DNA of 11,410 bases, taken from Betaproteobacteria bacterium. GTDB taxonomy: Bacteria; Pseudomonadota; Gammaproteobacteria; Burkholderiales; Burkholderiaceae_C. The stretch covers positions 1-11,410 of the forward strand of contig VBDL01000075.1 of the NCBI GenBank assembly GCA_005884255.1, in the 5' to 3' direction. The position numbers and the translations under genes are program-made. Shown piece after piece: positions 1 to 5,844 of the stretch. Numbering within the stretch: position 1 is the stretch's first letter; each line of letters starts with the position of its first letter. The notes under the pieces are model-generated. The model searched no databases. It saw only the letters and a list, made by a program, of their open reading frames with translations, and was not told where the DNA came from.

Positions 1-433
1 CGCCGCCTTGCGTGTAGGTGTTGCGCACGGTGTGGCCCGGGGCCTTCGGCGCGACCATCCACACGTCGAGGTCCTCGCGCGGCACGACCTGGCCATAGTG
101 CACGTTGAAGCCGTGCGCGAAGGCGAGCGACGCGCCCTGGCGGATATGCGGCTCGACGTCGTTCTTGTAGACGGCGGCGATCTGCTCGTCGGGCAGCAGG
201 ATCATGACGACATCCGCGCCCTTCACCGCTTCTGCGACCTCGGCGACCTTCAGCCCGGCCTTCTCGACCTTGCTCCACGACGCGCCGCCGCGGCGCAGGC
301 CGACGGTGACCTTGACGCCGCTGTCGTTCAGGTTCTGCGCATGCGCGTGGCCTTGTGAGCCGTAGCCGATGATCGCCACGTTCTTGCCCTTGATCAGGCT
401 CAGGTCGGCGTCCTTGTCGTAGTAAACCTTCAT
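1..433 (-). CDS. ilvC: Ketol-acid reductoisomerase, N-terminal part (cut by window edge)
   Basis: This enzyme isomerises and then reduces acetolactate or acetohydroxybutyrate with NADPH, the second common step of valine, leucine and isoleucine synthesis in the cytoplasm. The 144 visible residues begin MKVYYDKDADLSLIKGK and carry the Rossmann nucleotide-binding motif GYGSQG at residues 23-28. The adjacent loop LRRGGASWSK at about 46-55 is where arginine and serine side chains hold the NADPH phosphate. The conserved FAHGFNVHYG block at about 105-114 includes the active-site histidine (H107). The family is usually about 338 residues, so the C-terminal metal-binding domain lies outside the window. 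The ATG is preceded by a GGAG ribosome site about 6 bases upstream. It is the third gene of the ilvB-ilvN-ilvC operon, 45 bp after ilvN. Identification is near certain. Confidence 0.97.
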   Translation of the reverse strand, partial: MKVYYDKDADLSLIKGKNVAIIGYGSQGHAHAQNLNDSGVKVTVGLRRGGASWSKVEKAGLKVAEVAEAVKGADVVMILLPDEQIAAVYKNDVEPHIRQGASLAFAHGFNVHYGQVVPREDLDVWMVAPKAPGHTVRNTYTQGG

Positions 434-457
434 GTCTTTCTCCGTAATAACCTTCAA

Positions 458-474
458 GGGCTCCGCTGGAGCCC
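458..474 (-). other. Hairpin in the ilvN-ilvC spacer
   Basis: This is a perfect 7-bp inverted repeat, GGGCTCC and GGAGCCC, around a 3-base loop. It begins 4 bases after the ilvN stop codon and ends about 14 bases before the ilvC ribosome site. On the ilv message it is followed by TTGAAGG rather than a U run, so it does not look like an intrinsic terminator in that direction. On the opposite strand it is followed by GCTTTT, a weak terminator-like tail facing no known transcript. It may stabilise or process the ilv message. The inverted repeat is seen directly and its role is inference. Confidence 0.5.
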
Positions 475-478
475 GCTT

Positions 479-970
479 TTACACCCTCAGGATCCTCTCG
501 CCGCGGCCGATGCCGCTGGTGCCGGTGCGCACGGTCTCGAGGATGGCCGTGCGATCGATCGCTTCGAGGAAGGCATCGAGCTTGCCGGCATCGCCGGTGA
601 GCTCGATGGTGTAGCTCTTCTCGGTGACGTCGATGATGCGGCCGCGGAAGATGTCGGCCATGCGCTTCATCTCGTCGCGCTCCTTGCCCACAGCGCGCAC
701 CTTGATGAGCATCAGCTCGCGCTCGGTGAAGCTGCCTTCGGTGAGGTCGACGACCTTCACCACCTCGATCAGCCGGTTCAGGTGCTTGGTGATCTGCTCG
801 ATCACGTCGTCGCTGCCGGTGGTGACGATGGTCATGCGCGACAGCGAGGCGTCTTCGGTCGGCGCCACCGTCAGGCTTTCGATGTTGTAGCCGCGGGCGG
901 AGAACAAGGCCACCACGCGGGAAAGTGCGCCCGGCTCGTTCTCGAGCAACAGGGCAATGATGTGTTTCAT
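479..970 (-). CDS. ilvN: Acetolactate synthase small (regulatory) subunit
   Basis: This is the regulatory subunit of acetohydroxyacid synthase. It binds the large subunit, raises its activity and confers feedback inhibition by valine. The protein is 163 residues, normal for the IlvH/IlvN long form. An ACT domain fills about residues 2-75 and carries the valine-site residues expected from E. coli IlvH: N11 and G14 in LLENEPGALSRV, and N29 in GYNIESL. The C-terminal domain follows (about 80-160). The start at 970 is chosen because the conserved family sequence begins MKHIIALLLENE and an AAGGA ribosome site lies 9 bases upstream. The frame stays open for 47 more codons upstream to 1111, but that arginine-rich extension does not resemble the family. 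It sits between ilvB and ilvC in one operon. The name ilvH is equally used. Confidence 0.97.
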   Translation of the reverse strand: MKHIIALLLENEPGALSRVVALFSARGYNIESLTVAPTEDASLSRMTIVTTGSDDVIEQITKHLNRLIEVVKVVDLTEGSFTERELMLIKVRAVGKERDEMKRMADIFRGRIIDVTEKSYTIELTGDAGKLDAFLEAIDRTAILETVRTGTSGIGRGERILRV

Positions 971-1001
971 ATCGGTTCGTCCTTCGCGCTCTTCAGACCG
1001 A

Positions 1002-1016
1002 CGGCGGTAACCGCCG
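1002..1016. repeat. Near-palindrome in the ilvB-ilvN spacer (proximal to ilvN)
   Basis: CGGCGGT and ACCGCCG form 7-bp arms around a single central A. It lies 32 bp upstream of the ilvN start codon. It contains the octamer GCGGTAAC (1004-1011), which recurs at 1096-1103 inside the second inverted repeat of the same spacer. With a one-base centre it would suit a protein-binding site better than a tight RNA hairpin. No function can be assigned from the sequence alone. Confidence 0.4.
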
Positions 1017-1090
1017 GCCCTTGGCCACGCTCTTCGAAAATTTCGGTGAATCGTCCGGGGCTGTTGGCGCGCTCTCGCGGAAGACTCGCA

Positions 1091-1108
1091 GCGGCGCGGT
1101 AACGCCGC
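1091..1108 (-). other. Hairpin just after ilvB in the ilvB-ilvN spacer
   Basis: GCGGCG and CGCCGC form a 6-bp stem around a 6-base loop, 23 bases downstream of the ilvB stop codon on the message. An outer inverted repeat, CGCGGA at 1076-1081 and TCCGCG at 1117-1122, encloses it and could extend the structure. No T run follows, so it is not a standard intrinsic terminator. The 161-bp spacer is long for an ilvB-ilvN junction and shows no convincing small gene. The structure is seen and its role is inferred. Confidence 0.4.
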
Positions 1109-1131
1109 CACGCTCGTCCGCGTTCACGCGC

Positions 1132-2940
1132 TCACAGGTCCTCGGACCCCAGCAGCATCTCGCTGATGCCCTTCCCGGCCTGCACCATCGGCCAGACGTT
1201 CTCCGTCGGATCGGTGCGCACGTCGAGGAACACGGTGCGGTCCTTCAGCTTGATGGCTTCGCGCAGCGCCGGCTCCACGTCACTCGGCTTCTCGACCAGC
1301 AGGCCGACGTGGCCATAGGCCTCGGCCAGCTTGACGAAGTCGGGCAGGGCGTCCATGTAGCTGTGCGAGTAGCGGCCACCGTAGTCGAGCTCCTGCCATT
1401 GCCGCACCATGCCGAGGTAGCGGTTGTTCAGCGACACGATCTTCACCGCCGTCTTGTACTGGGCGCAGGTGGAGAGCTCCTGGATGCACATCTGGATCGA
1501 GCCCTCGCCGGTGATGCAAAACACATCGCTGTCCGGCTTGGCGAGCTTGATGCCCATCGCGTACGGCAGGCCCACGCCCATCGAGCCGAGACGGCCGGAG
1601 TTGATCCAGCGGCGCGGTTCCTCGAAACCGAAGAACTGCGCAGCCCACATCTGGTGCTGGCCGACGTCCGACGTGATGTAGGTGTCGCGGCCGCGCGTGA
1701 GGTTGTACAAGGTCTCCACCACGTACTGCGGCTTGATGACCTCGGTGCTCTTCTTGTACGAGAGGCACTCGCGCTTGCGCCAATCGTTGATCTGGCTCCA
1801 CCAGGCGTTGATGGCTGCGCCGTCGGGCTTGGCCTGCGCTTCCTTGAGTTGGGAGATCAGTTCTTGCAGCACGTCCTTCACATCGCCGACGATCGGGATG
1901 TCGACCTTCACGCGCTTGGAGATGGACGACGGGTCGATGTCGATGTGCACGATCTTGCGTTCGACCGATGCGAAGTGCTTCGGGTTGCCGATCACGCGGT
2001 CATCGAAGCGCGCGCCCACGGCGAGCAGCACGTCGCAGTGCTGCATCGTCATGTTCGCTTCGTAGGTGCCGTGCATGCCCAGCATGCCGAGGAACTTGGG
2101 GTCACTCGCGGCGATCGCGCCCAGGCCCATCAGCGTGTTGGTGCAGGGGTAGCCGAGCAAGTTGACCAGCTCGCGCAGCTCGGCTGATGCGTTGCCGAGG
2201 ATGACGCCGCCGCCGGTGTAGATGTACGGCCGCTTGGCTTGCAGCAGCAGCTGCACCGCCTTGCGGATCTGCCCGCCATGGCCCTTGCGCACCGGGTTGT
2301 ACGAGCGCATTTCCACGTGCTCGGGATAGTGGAAGGGCGCGGTCTTCAGCGACACGTCCTTCGGGATGTCCACGACCACGGGCCCGGGGCGGCCGGTGCG
2401 CGCGATGTGGAAGGCCTTTTTCAGCGTCAGCGCCAGGTCGCGCACGTCCTTCACGAGGAAGTTGTGCTTGACGATCGGGCGCGTGATGCCCACCGTGTCG
2501 CATTCCTGGAAGGCGTCCAGGCCGATCGCCGGCGTCGGCACCTGGCCGGTGATGATGACCATCGGGATCGAGTCCATGTACGCCGTGGCGATGCCGGTGA
2601 CGGCATTCGTCACGCCGGGGCCCGACGTGACCAGCGCCACGCCGACCTCCCCGGTGGCGCGCGCATAGCCGTCGGCCGCGTGGACGGCCGCCTGCTCATG
2701 GCGCACGAGGACGTGCTCGATGGTGTCCTGCTTGTACAGCGCGTCGTAGATGTACAGCACCGCACCGCCGGGATAGCCCCAGAGGTACTTGACGCCTTCG
2801 GCCTGAAGGCAGCGAACGAGGATTTCGGAGCCGTTGGGCTCCTGGGAGGGATTTTGCGGTTGTGCCGAAGCGGCACGCTTGACTTCCGCGGCAGACATGT
2901 CCATTTCGAACCTCTGTGATTTTCTCTGACGAAAAACCAT
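1132..2940 (-). CDS. ilvB: Acetolactate synthase large (catalytic) subunit
   Basis: This thiamine-diphosphate enzyme condenses two pyruvates to acetolactate, or pyruvate with 2-oxobutyrate to acetohydroxybutyrate, the first common step of branched-chain amino acid synthesis. The N-terminal pyrimidine-binding domain contains VRHEQAAVHAADGYARATG with the catalytic glutamate at E82. The central FAD-type domain follows (about 225-370). The C-terminal diphosphate-binding domain carries GEGSIQMCIQELST at 478-491, where many relatives have GDGS, and the LNNRYLGMVRQWQ block. From 2940 the protein is 602 residues, slightly long for the family. AGGAGG lies 7 bases before this start. An internal ATG at 2904 (590 residues) also has AGAGG 6 bases upstream and fits the usual family N terminus better, so the start is uncertain. 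It is the first gene of the ilv operon. ilvI is an alternative name. Confidence 0.97.
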   Translation of the reverse strand: MVFRQRKSQRFEMDMSAAEVKRAASAQPQNPSQEPNGSEILVRCLQAEGVKYLWGYPGGAVLYIYDALYKQDTIEHVLVRHEQAAVHAADGYARATGEVGVALVTSGPGVTNAVTGIATAYMDSIPMVIITGQVPTPAIGLDAFQECDTVGITRPIVKHNFLVKDVRDLALTLKKAFHIARTGRPGPVVVDIPKDVSLKTAPFHYPEHVEMRSYNPVRKGHGGQIRKAVQLLLQAKRPYIYTGGGVILGNASAELRELVNLLGYPCTNTLMGLGAIAASDPKFLGMLGMHGTYEANMTMQHCDVLLAVGARFDDRVIGNPKHFASVERKIVHIDIDPSSISKRVKVDIPIVGDVKDVLQELISQLKEAQAKPDGAAINAWWSQINDWRKRECLSYKKSTEVIKPQYVVETLYNLTRGRDTYITSDVGQHQMWAAQFFGFEEPRRWINSGRLGSMGVGLPYAMGIKLAKPDSDVFCITGEGSIQMCIQELSTCAQYKTAVKIVSLNNRYLGMVRQWQELDYGGRYSHSYMDALPDFVKLAEAYGHVGLLVEKPSDVEPALREAIKLKDRTVFLDVRTDPTENVWPMVQAGKGISEMLLGSEDL

Positions 2941-2947
2941 CGGTGCC

Positions 2948-2953
2948 CCTCCT
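2948..2953 (-). promoter_or_regulatory. Strong ribosome binding site for the long ilvB start
   Basis: AGGAGG reads on the minus strand 7 bases before the ATG at 2940. It is the best Shine-Dalgarno match near ilvB and is why the 602-residue form is listed. A second, weaker site, AGAGG at 2911-2915, stands 6 bases before the ATG at 2904. Either or both could be used. Confidence 0.55.
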
Positions 2954-3049
2954 CGCGCCCTTGTGAAGCGGACTTGGAACCTGCGCGGTCAATAGATCGG
3001 CGCCCGGGTCGGGCAGCCGGCTAAGAGACCCAAACTGCGTTGTGGATGC

Positions 3050-3055
3050 GATAAT
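3050..3055 (+). promoter_or_regulatory. Possible -10 element for the sigma factor operon
   Basis: GATAAT matches the sigma-70 -10 consensus at five of six positions. It stands 42 bp before the TTG start of the sigma factor gene in the 157-bp divergent region shared with ilvB. No good -35 hexamer is present at 16-18 bp spacing (GACCCA at 17 bp). I could not find an equally good promoter for ilvB on the other strand in this interval. Confidence 0.4.
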
Positions 3056-3097
3056 CCCCGCCGTTTTCAAGCCCCCGCGACCCCAGCCACCCGCCCC

Positions 3098-3661
3098 TTG
3101 GCCACCGACAAAGAACTGTCCGACTTCCTCAAGAGCGTCGAGAAGCGGGCTTTCAAGCGCACTGCCTACGCGGTGCGCGATGACGATGCGGCACTGGACA
3201 TCGTGCAGGACGCGATGATCCGGCTGTCCGAGAAGTACGCGGACCGGCCGCCGGCCGAGCTGCCGCCGCTCTTCCAGCGCATCTTGTCCAACGCCACGAT
3301 GGATTGGTTCCGCCGCCAGAAGGTGCGCAACGCGGTGATGTACAACCTCTCGGACTTCGAGTCCGCGGAGGGCGACGATTTCGACCTGCTGGAGACATTG
3401 GAAACGGCCGATGGCATGCTCGGGTCCGAGAGCGCGGCCGATTCGGTCGGCCGGGCGCAAATCCTGCTACTGATCGAGGCAGAGGTGGCTCAGTTGCCGA
3501 CTCGTCAACGCGAGGCTTTCTTGCTGCGTTACTGGGAAGAACTCGATGTCGCGGAGACAGCCGCCGTCATGGGCTGCTCGGAAGGCAGCGTCAAGACGCA
3601 CTGTTCGCGGGCCGTGCATGCCTTGGCGAAGGCTTTGCAGGCAAAGGGAGTCGCGCCATGA
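3098..3661 (+). CDS. Sigma-70 family (ECF-like) RNA polymerase sigma factor
   Basis: This is a 187-residue two-domain sigma factor predicted to direct RNA polymerase to a specific promoter set. Region 2 spans about residues 10-80, with AALDIVQDAMIRLSEKY and the LSNATMDWFRRQK segment typical of -10 recognition and melting. Region 4 spans about 122-182, with LPTRQREAFLLRYWEELDVAETAAVMGCSEGSVKTHCSRA cut here into the helix-turn-helix elements VAETAAVMGCSEGSVKTHCS. The linker (85-106) is strongly acidic. The start is TTG with no clear ribosome site. It is kept because the N terminus MATDKELSDFLKSVEKRAFK agrees with what I recall of Burkholderiales relatives, and no ATG lies between it and M40. 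The stop overlaps the next gene as ATGA, implying translational coupling. The target promoters are unknown. Confidence 0.92.
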   Translation: MATDKELSDFLKSVEKRAFKRTAYAVRDDDAALDIVQDAMIRLSEKYADRPPAELPPLFQRILSNATMDWFRRQKVRNAVMYNLSDFESAEGDDFDLLETLETADGMLGSESAADSVGRAQILLLIEAEVAQLPTRQREAFLLRYWEELDVAETAAVMGCSEGSVKTHCSRAVHALAKALQAKGVAP

Positions 3662-4104
3662 AGCCATTCAAGATCAACACCACCGCTCGAGACCTCGACA
3701 CCCTGCAAGCGCGCGTCGGCGCGCTCATTGCCGCTCGCCTGAGCGAGCAGGCCGAGCGAACCCCGCACGACGTCAACGAGCGCCTGCGCTTCGCGCGCGA
3801 GCAGGCGCTGCTGCGTGCTCGCGAGGCGCGGGCCGCAGAGGCTCCGGCCGTCGTACACAGTGGCGCCGCCGCGGCGTTGACGCTCGGCGGCTTGGGCGGT
3901 CATTCGTCGTGGTGGGTCCGTCTGGCCTCCGTAATGCCGTTGATCGTGCTGGTCGGCGGCCTGGTGCTGATCCAGCAGGTGCACGAGCGCGCGCAGATCA
4001 CCGCCGCGGCCGAGGTGGACACGCAAATCCTCAGCGACGATCTGCCCCCGGCTGCCTACAGCGACCCCGGCTTCGCCGAGTTTCTGAAGACGGCGCACGA
4101 GTGA
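3658..4104 (+). CDS. DUF3619 family single-pass membrane protein (possible anti-sigma partner)
   Basis: This is a 148-residue protein matching my recollection of the DUF3619 family, which accompanies this sigma factor in Burkholderiales. Residues 1-85 are hydrophilic and largely helical, including RERLRF-like and EQALLRAREAR charged stretches. One membrane segment spans about 86-106 (WWVRLASVMPLIVLVGGLVL). A short outer tail of about 40 residues ends with ILSDDLPPAAYSDPGFAEFL, which looks conserved. The gene starts inside the sigma factor stop (ATGA) with GGGAG 7 bases upstream, so the two are coupled. Position and topology suit a membrane-bound anti-sigma factor, but no zinc anti-sigma HxxxCxxC motif is visible. 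The family name is fairly sure; the anti-sigma role is inference only. Confidence 0.85.
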   Translation: MKPFKINTTARDLDTLQARVGALIAARLSEQAERTPHDVNERLRFAREQALLRAREARAAEAPAVVHSGAAAALTLGGLGGHSSWWVRLASVMPLIVLVGGLVLIQQVHERAQITAAAEVDTQILSDDLPPAAYSDPGFAEFLKTAHE

Positions 4105-4119
4105 GCCGCGCGAACGACG

Positions 4120-4905
4120 GTGCTCTCACGGACTGACAACGCCCTCCCCGCCGCTCCGCGCCGTACGGTGGCCGCAGCGGCGTTGGCCCTCCTGCTCTCC
4201 TGGGCGGCGCCCTCCGTCGTGGCGCAGGCGCCGAGGCCTGCACCTTCGCAGCAGGATCAGGGTGGCCCCGCCTGGTCGAGCTTGACACAGGCCCAGCGCA
4301 GCGCGCTCGCACCGCTCGAGCACGACTGGGCCGGCATCGACGCCCAACGCAAACAGAAGTGGCTCGACATCGCGACGCGCATGCCCAAGATGCCGGCCGA
4401 CGAGCGCCAGCGCGTCCAGCAACGCATGCAAGAATGGGCCAAGCTCTCGCCGCAGGAACGCGGCCAGGCGCGCCTGCACTACCAAGAGGCGCGGCAGATC
4501 ACGCCGCAGGAGCGGCAGCAACGCTGGGAGGCCTACCAGGCGTTGCCGCCGGAGGAACGCCGGCAACTGGCGGAACGCGCCCAACCGGTCAAACCGGCCA
4601 AACCGGCAGCCTCGAAGAACGGCGCGCGCGAAGCGGCGCCCAAATCGAACATCGTGCCCAATCCGGCCGATGCGGCGCGGCCCAAGGCCGTCGGTCCGAC
4701 CGTCGTGCAAGGCAAGCCCGGCGCGACGACCACGCTGATCACGCGGCAGCCGGCTCCGCCGGCTCACCAGCAGACCGGTTTGCCGAAAATCGCCGCAACG
4801 CCAGATTTCGTCGACCGCACGACTCTGCTGCCGCAAAAAGGCCCGCAAGGCGCCGCCACACGCGCGGTCACGCCGGCCAGCGCACCCCAGCCAAACCGGC
4901 CATGA
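4120..4905 (+). CDS. DUF3106 family exported protein with helical repeats
   Basis: This is a 261-residue protein with a signal peptide: arginines at 14-15, a hydrophobic core at 17-30 and a likely cleavage near VVAQA at 33-37. Residues 53-153 resemble DUF3106. They are rich in R, Q, E and W and contain repeated helix starts of the form (S/T/P)P-(Q/E)-ER: PADERQRV at 92, SPQERGQA at 110, TPQERQQR at 128 and PPEERRQL at 143. This pattern recalls periplasmic Spy/CpxP-like or LTxxQ proteins, though homology is not shown. The tail (154-261) is proline- and alanine-rich and low in complexity. The start is GTG; the in-frame codon at 4102 is a stop, so only later starts are possible (for example GTG 4168). 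It lies 15 bp after DUF3619 and overlaps the RDD gene as ATGA. Its function is unknown. Confidence 0.85.
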   Translation: MLSRTDNALPAAPRRTVAAAALALLLSWAAPSVVAQAPRPAPSQQDQGGPAWSSLTQAQRSALAPLEHDWAGIDAQRKQKWLDIATRMPKMPADERQRVQQRMQEWAKLSPQERGQARLHYQEARQITPQERQQRWEAYQALPPEERRQLAERAQPVKPAKPAASKNGAREAAPKSNIVPNPADAARPKAVGPTVVQGKPGATTTLITRQPAPPAHQQTGLPKIAATPDFVDRTTLLPQKGPQGAATRAVTPASAPQPNRP

Positions 4906-5429
4906 CGGCCGAGCCTCGCGAACACGGCGCGCCCGACGCCGCGCTGCTCACGCCCAGCCTGCGCCGGCGCCTGGCCTGCTTTCTCTACGAGGGGGTGCTG
5001 CTGTTCGGCGTGGTGATGATCGCCGGCTACCTCTACGGCAGCCTCACGCAGCAGCGAAACGCGCTCGCCGGGCGCCACGGGCTGCAGGCCTTCATCTTCC
5101 TCGCGCTGGCCGTGTACTTCGTGTGGTTCTGGTCGCATGGTGGGCAAACGGTGGCGATGAAGACCTGGCACATCCGTCTCGTGCGCGCCGACGGCGGGCC
5201 GGTGTCTCAGGGGCGCGCGTTGTGCCGCTACGTCCTGAGCTGGCTGTGGTTTGTGCCGGCGCTGCTTGCGCTGTGGATCACCGGCCAACATTCGCTGGGC
5301 GCCATCTTCGGATCGATGATCGCCGGCGTCATCGCCTATGCGCTGCTCGCCTACCTGCATCCGCAGCGCCAGTACTGGCACGACGCGGTCTGCGGCACGC
5401 GCCTCGTGCACAGCGCTCCCGCGCGCTGA
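4902..5429 (+). CDS. RDD family membrane protein
   Basis: This is a 175-residue inner-membrane protein of the RDD type. The motif region LRRRLACFLYEG at about 20-31 begins the first membrane helix. I place four membrane segments at about 26-46, 62-80, 108-126 and 132-152. The segment GGQTVAMKTWHIRLVRADGG (80-99) and the late QYWHDAVCGTRLV (157-169) are typical of the family. The biochemical role of most RDD proteins is unknown; some have been linked to ion transport. The start ATG overlaps the DUF3106 stop as ATGA and has no good ribosome site of its own, so translation is probably coupled. It may be the last member of the sigma factor module, or simply the bridge to dgkA. Confidence 0.88.
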   Translation: MTAEPREHGAPDAALLTPSLRRRLACFLYEGVLLFGVVMIAGYLYGSLTQQRNALAGRHGLQAFIFLALAVYFVWFWSHGGQTVAMKTWHIRLVRADGGPVSQGRALCRYVLSWLWFVPALLALWITGQHSLGAIFGSMIAGVIAYALLAYLHPQRQYWHDAVCGTRLVHSAPAR

Positions 5430-5449
5430 GTGCTGTCACTGCTTGCGGG

Positions 5450-5455
5450 CAAAAT
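5450..5455 (+). promoter_or_regulatory. Weak -10-like element close to the dgkA start
   Basis: CAAAAT matches the -10 consensus at four of six positions. If used, transcription would begin within about two bases of the dgkA ATG and give a nearly leaderless message, which would fit the missing ribosome site before dgkA. No good -35 hexamer is seen. This is speculative. Confidence 0.2.
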
Positions 5456-5463
5456 CCTGCTCC

Positions 5464-5844
5464 ATGAGCAATCCGTACAAGGGCCGGACCGGCCTTGACC
5501 GCATCGTTCGTGCCATGGGCTATTCGCTCGACGGACTGAAGATCGCGTACCACGGCGAAAGCGCCTTTCGCCAGGAAATCTGGCTGGCGGCGGTACTGCT
5601 CCCGGCGGCCTTCTGGCTGGGCCGCAGCTGGACCGAAGTCGCGCTGCTCGCCGGCACCGTGCTGATCGTGCTGATCGTCGAGCTGCTGAATAGCGGCATC
5701 GAGGCCGCGATCGATCGTGTGTCCTTCGAGCTGCATGACCTGTCCAAGCGCGCGAAGGATCTGGCCAGCGCCGCCGTGCTGCTGTCGCTGCTGCTGTGCG
5801 GCGGCGTGTGGGCGTCGGCGCTGTGGACGCGCTTCAACCCATGA
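5464..5844 (+). CDS. dgkA: Diacylglycerol kinase
   Basis: This small inner-membrane enzyme phosphorylates diacylglycerol with ATP to phosphatidic acid. In Gram-negative bacteria it recycles the diacylglycerol left by transfer of phosphoglycerol or phosphoethanolamine head groups to glucans and LPS. The protein is 126 residues, normal for the family, with a surface amphipathic helix and three membrane segments (about 39-53, 57-75, 101-121). The signature VELLNSGIEAAIDR at 72-85 contains E73, N76 and E80, matching E. coli E69, N72 and catalytic E76. ESAFRQE at 32-38 aligns with the E28/E34 region, and HDLSKRAKDLASAAVLL at 91-107 is diagnostic. It lies 34 bp after the RDD gene with no clear ribosome site, and overlaps the LOG gene as ATGA. 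Confidence 0.96.
   Translation: MSNPYKGRTGLDRIVRAMGYSLDGLKIAYHGESAFRQEIWLAAVLLPAAFWLGRSWTEVALLAGTVLIVLIVELLNSGIEAAIDRVSFELHDLSKRAKDLASAAVLLSLLLCGGVWASALWTRFNP

Noticed and set aside
971..1111. N-terminal extension of IlvN by 47 codons
   Set aside because: The frame is open, but the extension is arginine-rich and unlike the family. The start at 970 has AAGGA at the right distance and the conserved MKHIIALLLENE.
1021..2187. 388-codon open frame on the plus strand opposite ilvB
   Set aside because: It is antisense to a strongly conserved gene, has low-complexity H/R/V/D-rich composition typical of the shadow of GC-rich coding sequence, and resembles no family I know.
2941..3097. Attenuator leader peptide for the ilv operon
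   Set aside because: There is no ATG on the minus strand in this interval, no run of Ile, Leu or Val codons, and no terminator-like hairpin with a T run.
4582..4607. Short tandem repeat of CAAACCGGC units inside the DUF3106 gene
   Set aside because: Two to three 9-base units encode the VKPAKPA part of a low-complexity proline-rich tail; this is ordinary slippage-prone sequence with no sign of a separate element.
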